A stretch of DNA of 64,000 nucleotides. It comes from Puccinia triticina (lineage: Eukaryota > Basidiomycota > Pucciniomycetes > Pucciniales > Pucciniaceae). The notes beneath the pieces were generated by a model, which was not told the DNA's origin, searched no databases, and saw nothing but the letters and a program-made list of their open reading frames with translations. Below are positions 54,601 to 64,000 of the stretch, piece after piece. Each line of letters starts with the position of its first letter. Positions within the stretch are counted from its first letter, which is position 1. The position numbers and the translations under genes are program-made. The stretch lies in NCBI RefSeq assembly GCF_026914185.1, contig NC_070571.1:2728001-2792000 (forward strand). Direction: 5' to 3'.

Positions 54601-54945
54601 TGACAGAGAGTCCGCACCTTTGTCCTTTGACGAAACCCTTTGCACCACAAGGTTAATGTTCTCCTTGATTAGGATGGTTTGAATCTTCATCCATTCTGCG
54701 TTTGCCTGGGTGTCTCTGGACTGTTTGTTGTTGATTCCGTTTTCCGTTGTAGTGTTATCTTTCCACAAATCTTGACAGAGAGTCTGCACCTTTGTCCTTT
54801 GACGAAACCCTTCGCACCACAAGGTTAATGTTCTCCTTGATGAGGATGGTTTGAATCTTCATCCATTCTGCGTTCGCCTGGGTGTCTCTGGACTGTTTGT
54901 TGTTGATTCCGTTTTCCGTTGTAGTGTTATATTTCCACACAACCA
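54601..54945 (-). repeat. 172-bp tandem duplication in RNase H
   Basis: TGACAGAGAGTC at 54601 recurs at 54773. The two units encode the same RNase H segment (ENGINNKQSRDTQANAEWMK to KGADSLSR) with a few substitutions such as VVQRVSS versus VVRRVSS. The duplication is internal to the retroelement. Confidence 0.92.
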
Positions 54946-54965
54946 AGGTTTTTCCGCTCTGCAAC

Positions 54966-57713
54966 CACCAGGGAAGAAAGTGTTGCACTCTCTAGAGAGT
55001 GCCAGGCCGTAATTTTGTATGTAAGTTAGTCTGATGTGAGTTCAATGTTAAATTTAATTATTTGTTCACTTTCTTCCCAATACCAGTGTAACTGTAGGTC
55101 AAGTGTTTGTGAAATGATCTATAACTCAATGCCAACCCACAAGCATCTCTCTGTTGAAGTTTTGTGTTTGTTTCATCATTATTACAATTGCAGAAGTGAT
55201 CTTCATTGCACACAAACTTTGCCAAGAATGTATGAATCTTTATCCTCAAACGTATCCTTAGCCGACTGCCAGGTATTTTTTTGAATTGCAGATTTTTTCA
55301 TTCAAAACACACATAAAATCACATTATGGAACATACTTGTGAGATATAGCAAATTCAGAGGATCTGCACACTGGTGGATGAATCCTTGTGGCATATTTCT
55401 GACATGTCAATTCCCATATCAAATTGGGAGGAAAGTGGTTTGACATAATATTTCTGTTCTTCAAGTATCAAACCCTTACCGCACCAAAGCTAAGAAGACC
55501 TGTTTCATATGCAATTGTACTCCAAGCAATATTAAATGTGAAAATAGTGGATTCAGTTTTCCCTACCATCTTTACCAAGGGATGAAACATAATTTTGTAA
55601 TTTTTCAGTGCCAATAGCTGTTCATTTTGGAATATGCATCTTGCCTAGTACATGACTAAAAATTGTACAATTTTGTAAATTTAACTACAACTGACCAAAA
55701 AATGTTGTCTAGAATCCTAAATAAAGCTTCTGAAGGGAAAAGGGGTAGATTGGTGGATATTAACAGGTGCATTAATATTCCCTTGCTTCTGGAACAAGCT
55801 GGAAAAATAATTCAACAGCTGGTCTTAGAACTCAAAAGTGAACAGTGGAGGACTTCCTGTCACATCTGGAACCTTCACAGCTTTTGAGTTAGACCCAAAA
55901 ATTCTGAATTTTTGCAGGAGCGTCTAGATTTTTGGGCTCTAGATCACTTCTGGGAGACCCGCAGATCTTGACAGGAATTCATCCAATAAATGCTTAAATC
56001 CCCACGCATATCCCAGTGTGGTTAGAACCATTTGTCTTGTAGACTGATCATCTTGTATCTTTTCTTCACCAACCATTTTCCATTAATTTTCTTTGGTGTA
56101 GCATTATTTCATCACAGGTATCCATGTCTATGATGCAACAACATGGTGTTGATTTCTCTCATAACATGGTGCTGATGTAGCACCTGCTGTCAGTTGAGAC
56201 TTCTGCACTGCGGTCAGGCTGTATCCAGACCACTCAAAATGATTGGTCATGGGCCAGCAGGAGTGCCACAAAATTTGTGAGGAAAAGTGTTAAAACAATT
56301 TGTGTATGTGGGTTTGAAGGTTGGCACAATTGAACTATGGACGCGTGGGGAAACACAGATTGGCTTAGCATCCCCCTGTTTCCCAGGTGAGGGTTTTTTT
56401 TCTGTTTTAATGTCCACGCTCATGTTTGGGCGAATGTTGGGGTGGAAATTTCCAAAAATATCACACATTTACCCAGACTCAATGTGAACAGTGGGTGCTG
56501 TTCATCGCGCTGGAAAATTTGCCTCTCAATGGCCACCACATGCTGGCCATCCATTTGGGCTTTTCTGAGCTTGACAGGCAGTGTGTACTGCCTCAAAAGA
56601 TCAGAAATGCTGGCACAATGATCAGTACTTGCTGGTCATCACAATAGAGCTCCCCTGACTCGGGGACCCCTTTCATTTGTCCACCGCATCGTTCGGCCGT
56701 ACGTTCCGGTGGACAAGTGCAGTGTACATTAATCTGCTGCGTCCCCGAAGCCAAATAAGTGCTGGTCATCGCAATAGGGCTCCCCCGACTCGGGGACCCC
56801 TGTAATTTGTCCACCGCAAGGTTCGGCCGTACGTTATGGTGGACAATTGCAGTGGACATCAATCTGCAGCCTCGCCGAACCCAAATCCAATGACCAGTAC
56901 CTGATGGTCATCACATAGAGGCCCTAGCCCAATGAAAAGCACATACTGGTCATTGAGCAGGACTTCCCAAGCTCGCGAGGCAGTATATAATGGCCACCTA
57001 GCTCTCCAAAGCCCAGCTGGATGGCCAGCATCAGCATGTACTGAGCATTGATCCGGGACTTCCCCAGCGCAATATATAATTCTTCCTGGTTCGTCAATAT
57101 GAGAAAGTCCCTGCTTGATGAACATCATGTACTGGTCATTTAGCTGGGTGTTTCAAAGCCCATTAATGTGTAATCAAGTGGAGGACATCTCCACTCAATG
57201 GCCAGTATACACCAGTTATTGATATGAGAATCCATTCACTCAATGGCCATACACAACAGTCATTGGGTGAAGGATGTCTCTGCTCAAATGCTGGGATACA
57301 TGTTCATCAACTGGAGGATGGATGCACTTCATGGCCATTACACAGCATCATGGAGTTGGGAATCACCCACCTGATGGCCATCTAAACCAGTCATTACACG
57401 GAGGTTTTCTCCACTTGATGGCCATGCAACACAGTAATCAATTGGAGGTTGTCTCAAATTCCTGGCCGGTACACACCAGTCAGTGGAGAATATGTGTGTG
57501 TAATGGCGGTGGAGTGGAGAAAGCCATTATACAAGTCTAACTCACCAAATCCAACCAGATTTGATACAGATAAGATCAGTATTAGTTGAGTATAAACACA
57601 TGGCCAACCCACAACTCATTTGCACATGGGGAAATGGCTCATATCTGGCAGACTTCTAGACAAAAATTATGGTCTGGCACTCTCTAGAGAGTGCAACACT
57701 TTCTTCCCTGGTG
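54966..57713. mobile_element. CACTA-like element A, 2748 bp
   Basis: Both ends read CACCAGGGAAGAAAGTGTT inward, then GCACTCTCTAGAGAGTGC, an 18-bp perfect palindrome (54985-55002 and 57677-57694), then CCAG-CC-TAATTTT. AAC flanks both sides (54963-54965 and 57714-57716), a 3-bp TSD. Removing the element with one AAC rejoins the host frame as HLKLRLQSGKTLVVW with no gap. The interior has no transposase. 56880-57500 carries inverted subterminal repeats (CACTGGTCATTGAG, TCCACTTGATGG types). The structure fits non-autonomous CACTA/EnSpm elements. Confidence 0.9.
55846..55985. mobile_element. 140-bp MITE, copy 2 (inside element A)
   Basis: TGGAGGACTTCCTGT ... ACAGGAATTCATCCA. Homologous flanking sequence in element B (about 60400, GTGAGCAG followed by TTCTTGAATTTTCACGC) has no insert here, so B provides a related empty site. 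Confidence 0.82.
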
Positions 57714-57876
57714 AACCTTAGCTTTAAATGCATGAGTAAGCCAAGACAAACCGCGACTGTTTTTAAATAAGAATTTTTTTGCGGACAGCCTTGTGGGTCA
57801 TGGAGCTTGAATCGCGCCCAGGTTTTGCATATTAGCACGCCAATGCCAAAAGAAGTTGATGCATCACCTAACCAAC

Positions 57877-58828
57877 TGTCAGCCACAGAGTACATGTCAC
57901 AGTACCTTACACGTACCAAGTACCTGCAATTGTTCACATTATTCATAGTACATTCCTTTTACACCTTTATTACATATGTACATCATTAGATACAAGCTTA
58001 AGAATGTACTCCTGTTATACATTACATTACAGATAACCATAGTTAAATATAGTTACCATAATGTACTGTTGTTATGAGAGTTAATTTACGTGCAAAACAG
58101 TAAGATTACAATACATTGTAATATTACTGTACACGTGAAATACCCCAAGACAGGTATCACTCATTTATCCCCTGTTACGCCTCAGTACCTATTTACATAA
58201 CATATTGGTTATGATATAAATACATAAACAATACATGATGTAATCCAATTCAAAGAGCACTGAATGGAATCAATGATTGGTTATGATCAGCTAGTGTGCA
58301 CAGCTACTGATCCAGGATCAGTACTGATCATTACACTGCCCTGATCATTTCCAATGTTGATCCTCATGAGAACCTGCTTCCCTTGAGCGCTTCCAGTTCC
58401 CCCCTGGTCCTGAAGCGCCTCCAAGCGCCTCATGTTCCCTCCTGCTCATTCCCCTTTATATAAACACGCCCCCCAGGACTGTTTATCCCTCAGAATATTA
58501 TTATAGCAAGGTTTAACACATACATAGTTAAACAGTGCCTTTATTCTCACCCATCTTTCAATTCAGGAATAACATCAACTCTTGATTACCCTTACCTTTC
58601 TGTAGGTAAAACCACGAACCCAAGTTGAGTTATTCCTTGGATGCCTATTAACACCCTGTGTTGATCTGGATGCGCCTTAATTGAGCAAGCCTCTCAGTCA
58701 AGATTACTGATAGAGTGAAACCTTTTACAGGTCTTACCACGAAACCATTGCCCCATCCTTGGCATCTTACACCATCATCTTGATAGTAACAACCCTCTCA
58801 GACACGGTTAGTTACATACAGGCTGACA
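57877..58828 (+). mobile_element. 952-bp solo LTR nested in retroelement copy 2
   Basis: Begins TGTCAGCC and ends GGCTGACA, an 8-bp inverted repeat of LTR type, with CCAAC on both sides (57872-57876 and 58829-58833). A TTTATATAAACACG box near 58455 is in plus orientation. Excision with one CCAAC restores the junction VDIGWLGDASTSFG in the host RT/RNase H frame. It is unrelated in sequence to the solo LTR at 36899. Confidence 0.9.
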
Positions 58829-59523
58829 CCAACCAATGTCAACTGGTGGTCCATAGTTGATGATGTGTGTGGGTTCAAAATTTTCCAACGTCTCCTTCCA
58901 TACGGCCAGCTCCTGTAGGACGTCCTTGGGTGGGTGGCATGCTGCTTTCCGGTATTGCCACGACATCAGCCATTGATACAGTGAGTTCAGGTGACACTTC
59001 AAATGTGGTAGGATATAGGCTACATGATTGAGCCTTCCCACAAGTATTTATATTTGTCTTTCTTGTTGAGGAAAGATGAGAGATGCAAGATTTGTTTTTT
59101 GATTTTGCCATCCAGTAGGCAAACCGTTTTCTCAAGTCTGTTCCAAACAAAACAATAAACTTTTTTTCTGCCAAAAAAGGGGATAAATTCTTTTTGTTTG
59201 TCAAGACACCCAGCATCTTTGAATTTGCCACTACATCCTTCATGTCTTTATCCCTGCCAAGTACCCTGACAAAAAGGTTGTTGTTGACCCACCTAAAGAT
59301 GTTGACCAGATCAAAATGAGATTTCATGATTTATTTCCAAGTGTCTCCTGGTCTACCAAAAGAACCACAGCCAGCCACCCCTCCAAAATTTATCCTAGTA
59401 TCTTTGTAATAGGAATTGGCCGTTGAAATCCTTCACTAGTAAATATTTTCACTGGTCCATTCTGGTGGGGATTTGCTGGTAGGCCTTTTCCCAGTGGGCC
59501 AAGGATAGTTTGATCTTCCTTCT

Positions 59524-62018
59524 CACCAGGGGGGGATGTGTCGCACTCTCTAGAGAGTGCCAAGCTGTAACTTTATATTGAATTAGGTCTGATGTGAGTT
59601 CAATTTTAACCTTGAATCTTTGTTCACTTTATTTCCAACAGTACAGGCGTAACTTTAGTTCAAGTTGTTTTGGAATAATATTTCACACAATTCCAACACA
59701 TGAATATATCTCTGCTGAAGTTTTGTGCTGGGTTCATCATTATCACAATTGTGGAATTGAGCTTCAATGCACACAATTTTATCCAATAATTCCCCTATCC
59801 TTATGCTCAAATATATCCTCAGCCAAGTGACAGGGAATATTTTGAATTGCAGAATTTTTCATTCAAAACAAACATAACATCAAATTATGAAAAGTTCTTG
59901 TAAAATACAACAACTTCAGAGGATCAGCCAGCTGCAAGATGAATTCTTTGAGCATATTTATGTCATGCCAATTCCCATATCAAATTGGGCAGAAAGTAGT
60001 TTGAAATCAATTTGTATTCTTCAAGTATCAAACAGTGTCAGAGCTAGGAAGACCTGCATAATGTGGGCTTGTACTCCAAGCAATATGAAATGTGAAAATA
60101 CCGGAGTTGGTTTTCCTCATCATTTTTACCAAGGTATGAGGCATAAAATAATTTTCAAGTTGGAAGTGTGAATAGCTGTTCATTTGTGAATCTAAATCTT
60201 GCCTAGTACATGACTACACTTGGTACAATTTCTGAAACTTTACCTACAACTGACTGGAAAACGCACGGCCTAGAGGCCAAAATAAATCTTCTAAAGGGAA
60301 AGGGGGGTATATTTGTGGATATTGAAAGGCGCACCAATATTCCCTTGCTCCTGGAACCAGCTGGAGAAATACTTCAACAGCTGGTCTGAGAGCTCCACAG
60401 TGAGCAGTCAATTCTTGAATTTTCACGCACATCCCAGTGTGGATAACACATTTTGTCTTGTAGATTGACCATATTCACATCTTCTCCACAATTTTTTTCC
60501 ACAAATTTTCTCCTATTTGAAGCATTATTTTATCACATGTACCTTTATTTCCATGTGCATGGTTCAAAAAAGTAGTACTGATTGCTCTTATCACATACAG
60601 GTACTTACGTAGAACTGGCTTTTAATCATGAATTCCGCACTTTGGACCTGCTGTATCGAGACCACTCAAAATCATTGGCCTTAGGATAGCAGGAGCAGCA
60701 TAATTATGTGAGGACAATTATTGAAAAAATTGTCTCTGGGTGTTTGAAGGTTGGCACAAGTGAACTGTGGCCGGGTGAGGAAATTTGGATTGGCACAGCA
60801 TGGCCCTTATTCACTCAGGATGGTTTTTTTACTTCTGTAATGTCCACCCTCATGTTTGCGTGAACTTCAGGGTGGAAATTGGCCAGCAGCTAACACCTGT
60901 ACCCAGACTCAATGAACAGGTGGTGCTGTCCATCGCGCTGGGAAATTCCTGGCTTGTTGACCACCACATGCTGGCCTTATAGCTGGGCTTTCCCAAGCTC
61001 TTTGGAAAGTATATGCTTTCAAACAATCTCAGAAAGGCCGGTACAATGTGCAGTCTCTGCTGGCTATTGGGATAGGGCTTCCCCGACTCGGGGACCCCTG
61101 TCATTTGTCCACTGCAATGTTAGTCCAAGTGTTGTGGTGGACAAGTGCCATGGACACCAATACGCTGCCTATCCAAGCTCAAAACTGATGACCAGTACCT
61201 ATTGTTCATTACATGGGCAAAACCCTAGCGCGATGACCAGCACATACTGGTCATCAAGCCAAAATTCCCAAGCTCTGTAGGCAGTATAATGTGGCGCCCC
61301 AGCTTGCAAGCGCGCCGCCGAATGGCCAGAATTTACTGGCATTTTAGCTGGGACTTGCACAGCTCAATGAATGTACAGTAATGGCTGGTTAATCAAGCTG
61401 GTAAAGAGACTCCTCAATTACCTACATGTACTGGTTGTTGAGCTCATGGTCCTTTCACAGCCCAGTCACCTGTAATCAAGTGAAGGATTCCTGCACCCAA
61501 TGGTGGGTATACACAAGTAATTGAGATAAGATGCTCTCCACTCAATGACCATAAAAACTGTCCATGCAGTGGAGGATTTCTCCACTTGATGGGCTTTATA
61601 CATGATCATCAAGTGGAGGATTTCTCCACTCAATGGTCAATAGCAAAGATCATAGAATGGAGGATTTCTCCACTTGATGATCATCTAAACCATTCATCAA
61701 GTGGAGGGTTTCTCCACTTGATGGGAATCCAACTGAGTAATTAAGCAGAGGATTTCTCCACTTGATGGCGGGTACAAATTGGTTGGCGGAGAATCCATTT
61801 TTGTGCACTGGCCACTGGATGGAAATACCCATTAGTTCAGTTTAACTTGCCAGACACAACAAGATTAGATACAGATAAGATCAGTATGAGTTGATTATAA
61901 ACATACAACCAACCCACAATTCAGTTACACATGAAGCAATGGAACATATCTGCCAGAATTCTAGATAGAAATTACGGTCCGGCACTCTCTAGAGAGTGCA
62001 ACACATCCCCCCCTGGTG
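59524..62018. mobile_element. CACTA-like element B, 2495 bp
   Basis: Ends CACCAGGGGGGGATGTGT, then the 18-bp palindrome GCACTCTCTAGAGAGTGC at 59543-59560 and 61982-61999. Flanked by TCT at 59521-59523 and 62019-62021. Sequence order matches element A along much of its length (GTCTGATGTGAGTTCAAT near the left end, TTTGTTCACTTT, CCATATCAAATTGGG, GCATATCCCAGTGTGG-like block, then subterminal hairpin repeats at 61200-61790), with moderate divergence. No transposase frame. It splits the host RT between FFAGE and AHWEKAY. Confidence 0.9.
61540..61790. repeat. Subterminal hairpin repeats of element B
   Basis: Repeated units of about 45 bp built from CATCAAGTGGAG, GATTT and CTCCACTTGATG, so each unit can fold into a hairpin. 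The equivalent part of element A (57150-57500) is more diverged. Confidence 0.8.
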
Positions 62019-62612
62019 TCTCTCTCCAGCAAAAAACTTTGATACTGTATTGAAATTTTCCCAAGTGGTATCAAAATCTTGTTCAAATGTGTCCACAGAT
62101 TCAATGTTTGCATTTTTCTGTGGGTAGGAGAGGTCTTCTATTTGCCAAATCTCACCGTCATTTTTCACCATCTCAACTAGAGGATTTGATCTGAAAAACC
62201 CAAATTTCTCTATAACTTCATTGCGGGAGAAAGGTTCAAACATTTGAACTGCTATTAATTCTTTCTTGATTGAATCCTCTATCTTGTCTCTCACCACCTC
62301 TGCCAATTTAGGGCTGTCTGGCGTAAAATAATGCATTCCCTCTATGAAATGTCCTGGGATACCTTGGTCAAAACCAACCTCAAAACCGGTCAATACATTG
62401 CTGTACTCCTTGAGTAATCCATACTCAGTCAAACGCTGTCTCCACTCACTTAGATTCATCTCGCAAGTCACTGTTGAAGGCCAAACTGCATGAGCTGAAT
62501 TACCCATTGTATTTTCACTCCGTAGAGGTTGATTGCTATAAATTATAATCACTTGAAAACAATAAGATACAAAGAAAGAGATTAAACTTGTCTCAGAAAA
62601 AAGAACAGACAC

Positions 62613-62969
62613 AAAATAGCTTTTGGTGTTTGAAACACAAATAGAACATTGATATTATCAATTTTAATCAAAATGTGCTATGTGACATGCATGAAAAAAT
62701 TACAACTTTACAGGGAAATCTTCCCAAAAATGCTTGAAAAAAGGAGTGAGAATCCAGAAAAGAGCCTAGTGAGGGTCTTTGTCTTTTGAGGGATACTTGC
62801 CACTTGCATCTCTTCAAGCTTAACAAAGCCTCTCTGGAGGAGGGCCCCGTCTCTGTCTCACAGAGAGGCTTGCCCCCAAAGGTCAATCTTTGGTGTGAAT
62901 CCTGACGCACCTAATGCTTGGCCAACCCCCAATTTTCAAAGGATCCCTTATTACACATCAACGACTACC
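62613..62969. other. Hairpin module and intergenic DNA
   Basis: At 62816-62880 AAGCCTCTCTGGAGGAGG ... CACAGAGAGGCTTGCCCCC, a copy of the hairpin module also at 13495-13552. No gene. Confidence 0.6.
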
Positions 62970-63185
62970 CGGGCAGGCTCATGAGTGGAACGGCCTTGAA
63001 GCCTAGCTTCTTGCACAGACAGCCAGCCATCCACATTTGTGAAGCTTCAGGCAATAGGTCTTTTTGTCAGCGGAGACACCTTGCAGGGGGATTGAGAGAT
63101 AAACGGATTCTTGTAAGTCAGCGTTAAGAAAGGCTGTCTTTACATCAAGCTGCTGAACGTCCCAGCTCATGGTGTCAGAACCCAT
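62970..63185 (-). pseudogene. Ty1/copia reverse transcriptase fragment
   Basis: Minus strand: WDVQQLDVKTAFLNADLQES, then VYLSIPLQGV and TYCLKLHK. The QLDVKTAFLNGDLxExVYMxQPxG block is diagnostic of copia RT. The following KALYGLKQ motif is degenerate (CGWLAVCARS). Isolated fragment, no LTR visible nearby; not the same subfamily as the element at 35296-41278. Confidence 0.82.
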
Positions 63186-63369
63186 AATAGATGTGCACTA
63201 TGGGAATTGAACACATGACTCCAAACTTCATGAGTGTTGCTTTGACCACTAACACTGCCAGCAAACAGCTGACGTAAACCGGATTTTGTCGCGCTGCAAA
63301 CTCAAATTCAAACTCGCGCCCCAGGTGTGTTTTCACCTGTCATTCTCTGTGGCAGGTGCAAGAGAGCAC

Positions 63370-64000
63370 AACTCCCTTGATGGCTGGTGCTCACCGGTCA
63401 TTGAGGGGACATACACACCTAGCTCCCTTGATGGCCCATCTGTACCGGCCATCAAGAAGAACACCCTACACCCTCTCGATGGCCGGTCAGTACCAGCCAG
63501 CAAGAGTAAAGCACCATTTATACTCTCAATGGCCGCTACTGACTGGCCATCAAGAGGTGATACACATACCCCTTGATGGCCTGTCAGTACACCTGCCATC
63601 GAGACAAAAACACTAAACTCTTGATGGCCCGTACTGGCCAGTCATTGAGAGCAAAACTCTCTTGTTGATGTGTATACACATCACCCTTGATGACCAGTCA
63701 GTACCAGCCAACAAGAGGAACATAATACACTCTTGATGGCCTGTAGTAGTACGTACTGATTGGCCATTGAGAGAAAATGTGCATCTTGCACAGTGACCCA
63801 ACTGGTCATTGAGAGCAAAGCGCTTCACTCTTGATGGCCAGTCAGCGCAGGCCATCAAGAGTGTGTTATATTCCTCTTGATGGCCGGTACTGACTGGCCA
63901 TCAAGTGGGATGTGTATTTCCCCTCAATGGCTGATCAGTCCAGGCCATCAAGATTGTATTATGTTCCTCTCAATGGCTGGTACTGACTGGTCATCAAGGG
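63370..64000. repeat. Hairpin-unit satellite, open at window end
   Basis: At least 12 units of about 45-50 bp. Each unit has a left arm CTCTTGATGGCCGGT, a short ACTGACT-like loop and a right arm ACTGGCCATCAAGAG, followed by a spacer of about 12-16 variable bases. Arms vary between CTTGATGG and CTCAATGG with compensating changes in several units. The array continues beyond 64000. Confidence 0.9.

Larger units (their letters stand above)
54502..62612 (-). mobile_element. RT/RNase H retroelement, copy 2, with three nested insertions
   Basis: Host segments on the minus strand: 62612-62019 (TVTCEMNLSEWRQRL..., FTPDSPKLAEVV, EDLSYPQKN), 59523-58829 (AHWEKAYQQIP, FRWVNNNLFV, GRLNHVAYILPHLKC), 57876-57714 (WLGDASTSFGIGV, CLGLLMHLKLR), 54965-54502 (GKTLVVW, NTTTENG, NAEWMKIQ, ADSLSR). 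They correspond in order to the plus-strand copy at 21229-23028. Three inserts interrupt it: element B (59524-62018), a solo LTR (57877-58828) and element A (54966-57713). Several stops and frameshifts show it was already decayed or decayed afterwards. Confidence 0.88.

Overview
The window looks like a repeat-rich nuclear contig from a filamentous basidiomycete, most probably a rust fungus (Pucciniales). The sequence evidence is split genes with short GT-AG introns of about 70-150 bp, a complete 18-exon dynactin p150Glued gene, fungal-type Sel1-repeat, ketopantoate reductase and Ssk1-like remnants, a large secreted repeat protein, and several eukaryotic transposon superfamilies nested in one another. 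The order-level assignment is inference. There are no operons, Shine-Dalgarno sites, rRNA or tRNA genes, or CRISPR arrays.

Layout. 0.1-1.4 kb: a Mutator-like foldback element (9-bp target duplication) with a 31-bp tandem array. 2.1-8.3 kb: decaying host genes (Sel1-repeat protein, an unrecognised fragment, a ketopantoate reductase pseudogene) among dispersed repeats and hairpin modules. 9.0-13.7 kb: a 970-residue secreted protein with four internal repeats, between Helitron-like 3' termini. 15.3-17.6 kb: unrecognised coding remnants. 19.1-23.0 kb: a gag plus RT/RNase H retroelement without a visible integrase. 23.5-25.0 kb: foldback element and MITEs. 25.8-31.3 kb: dynactin (minus strand), the best-supported host gene. 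34.8-41.3 kb: a CACTA-like MITE and an LTR-complete Ty1/copia element split by an 839-bp solo LTR. 43.1-43.6 kb: a small two-exon gene. 44.0-47.5 kb: a dead hAT transposon holding a 329-bp MITE. 48.0-49.7 kb: an unrecognised multi-exon gene. 50.6-50.9 kb: an Ssk1-like receiver fragment. 52.6-53.0 kb: a MITE with hAT-like ends. 54.5-62.6 kb: a second RT/RNase H retroelement (minus strand) broken by two related CACTA-like elements and a 952-bp solo LTR. 63.4-64.0 kb: a hairpin satellite running off the end.

Living genes are sparse: dynactin (a retrograde motor cofactor), the secreted repeat protein and two short unknown genes. Most other coding sequence is mobile-element or relic. The most informative signals are insertion sites where removing the insert plus one target duplication restores the reading of the interrupted gene. 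This holds for the solo LTR in copia, the MITE in hAT, and three inserts in the second RT/RNase H element (one of these leaves a +1 shift). These sites fix the boundaries of several elements to the base and define a CACTA-like family marked by an 18-bp perfect palindrome.
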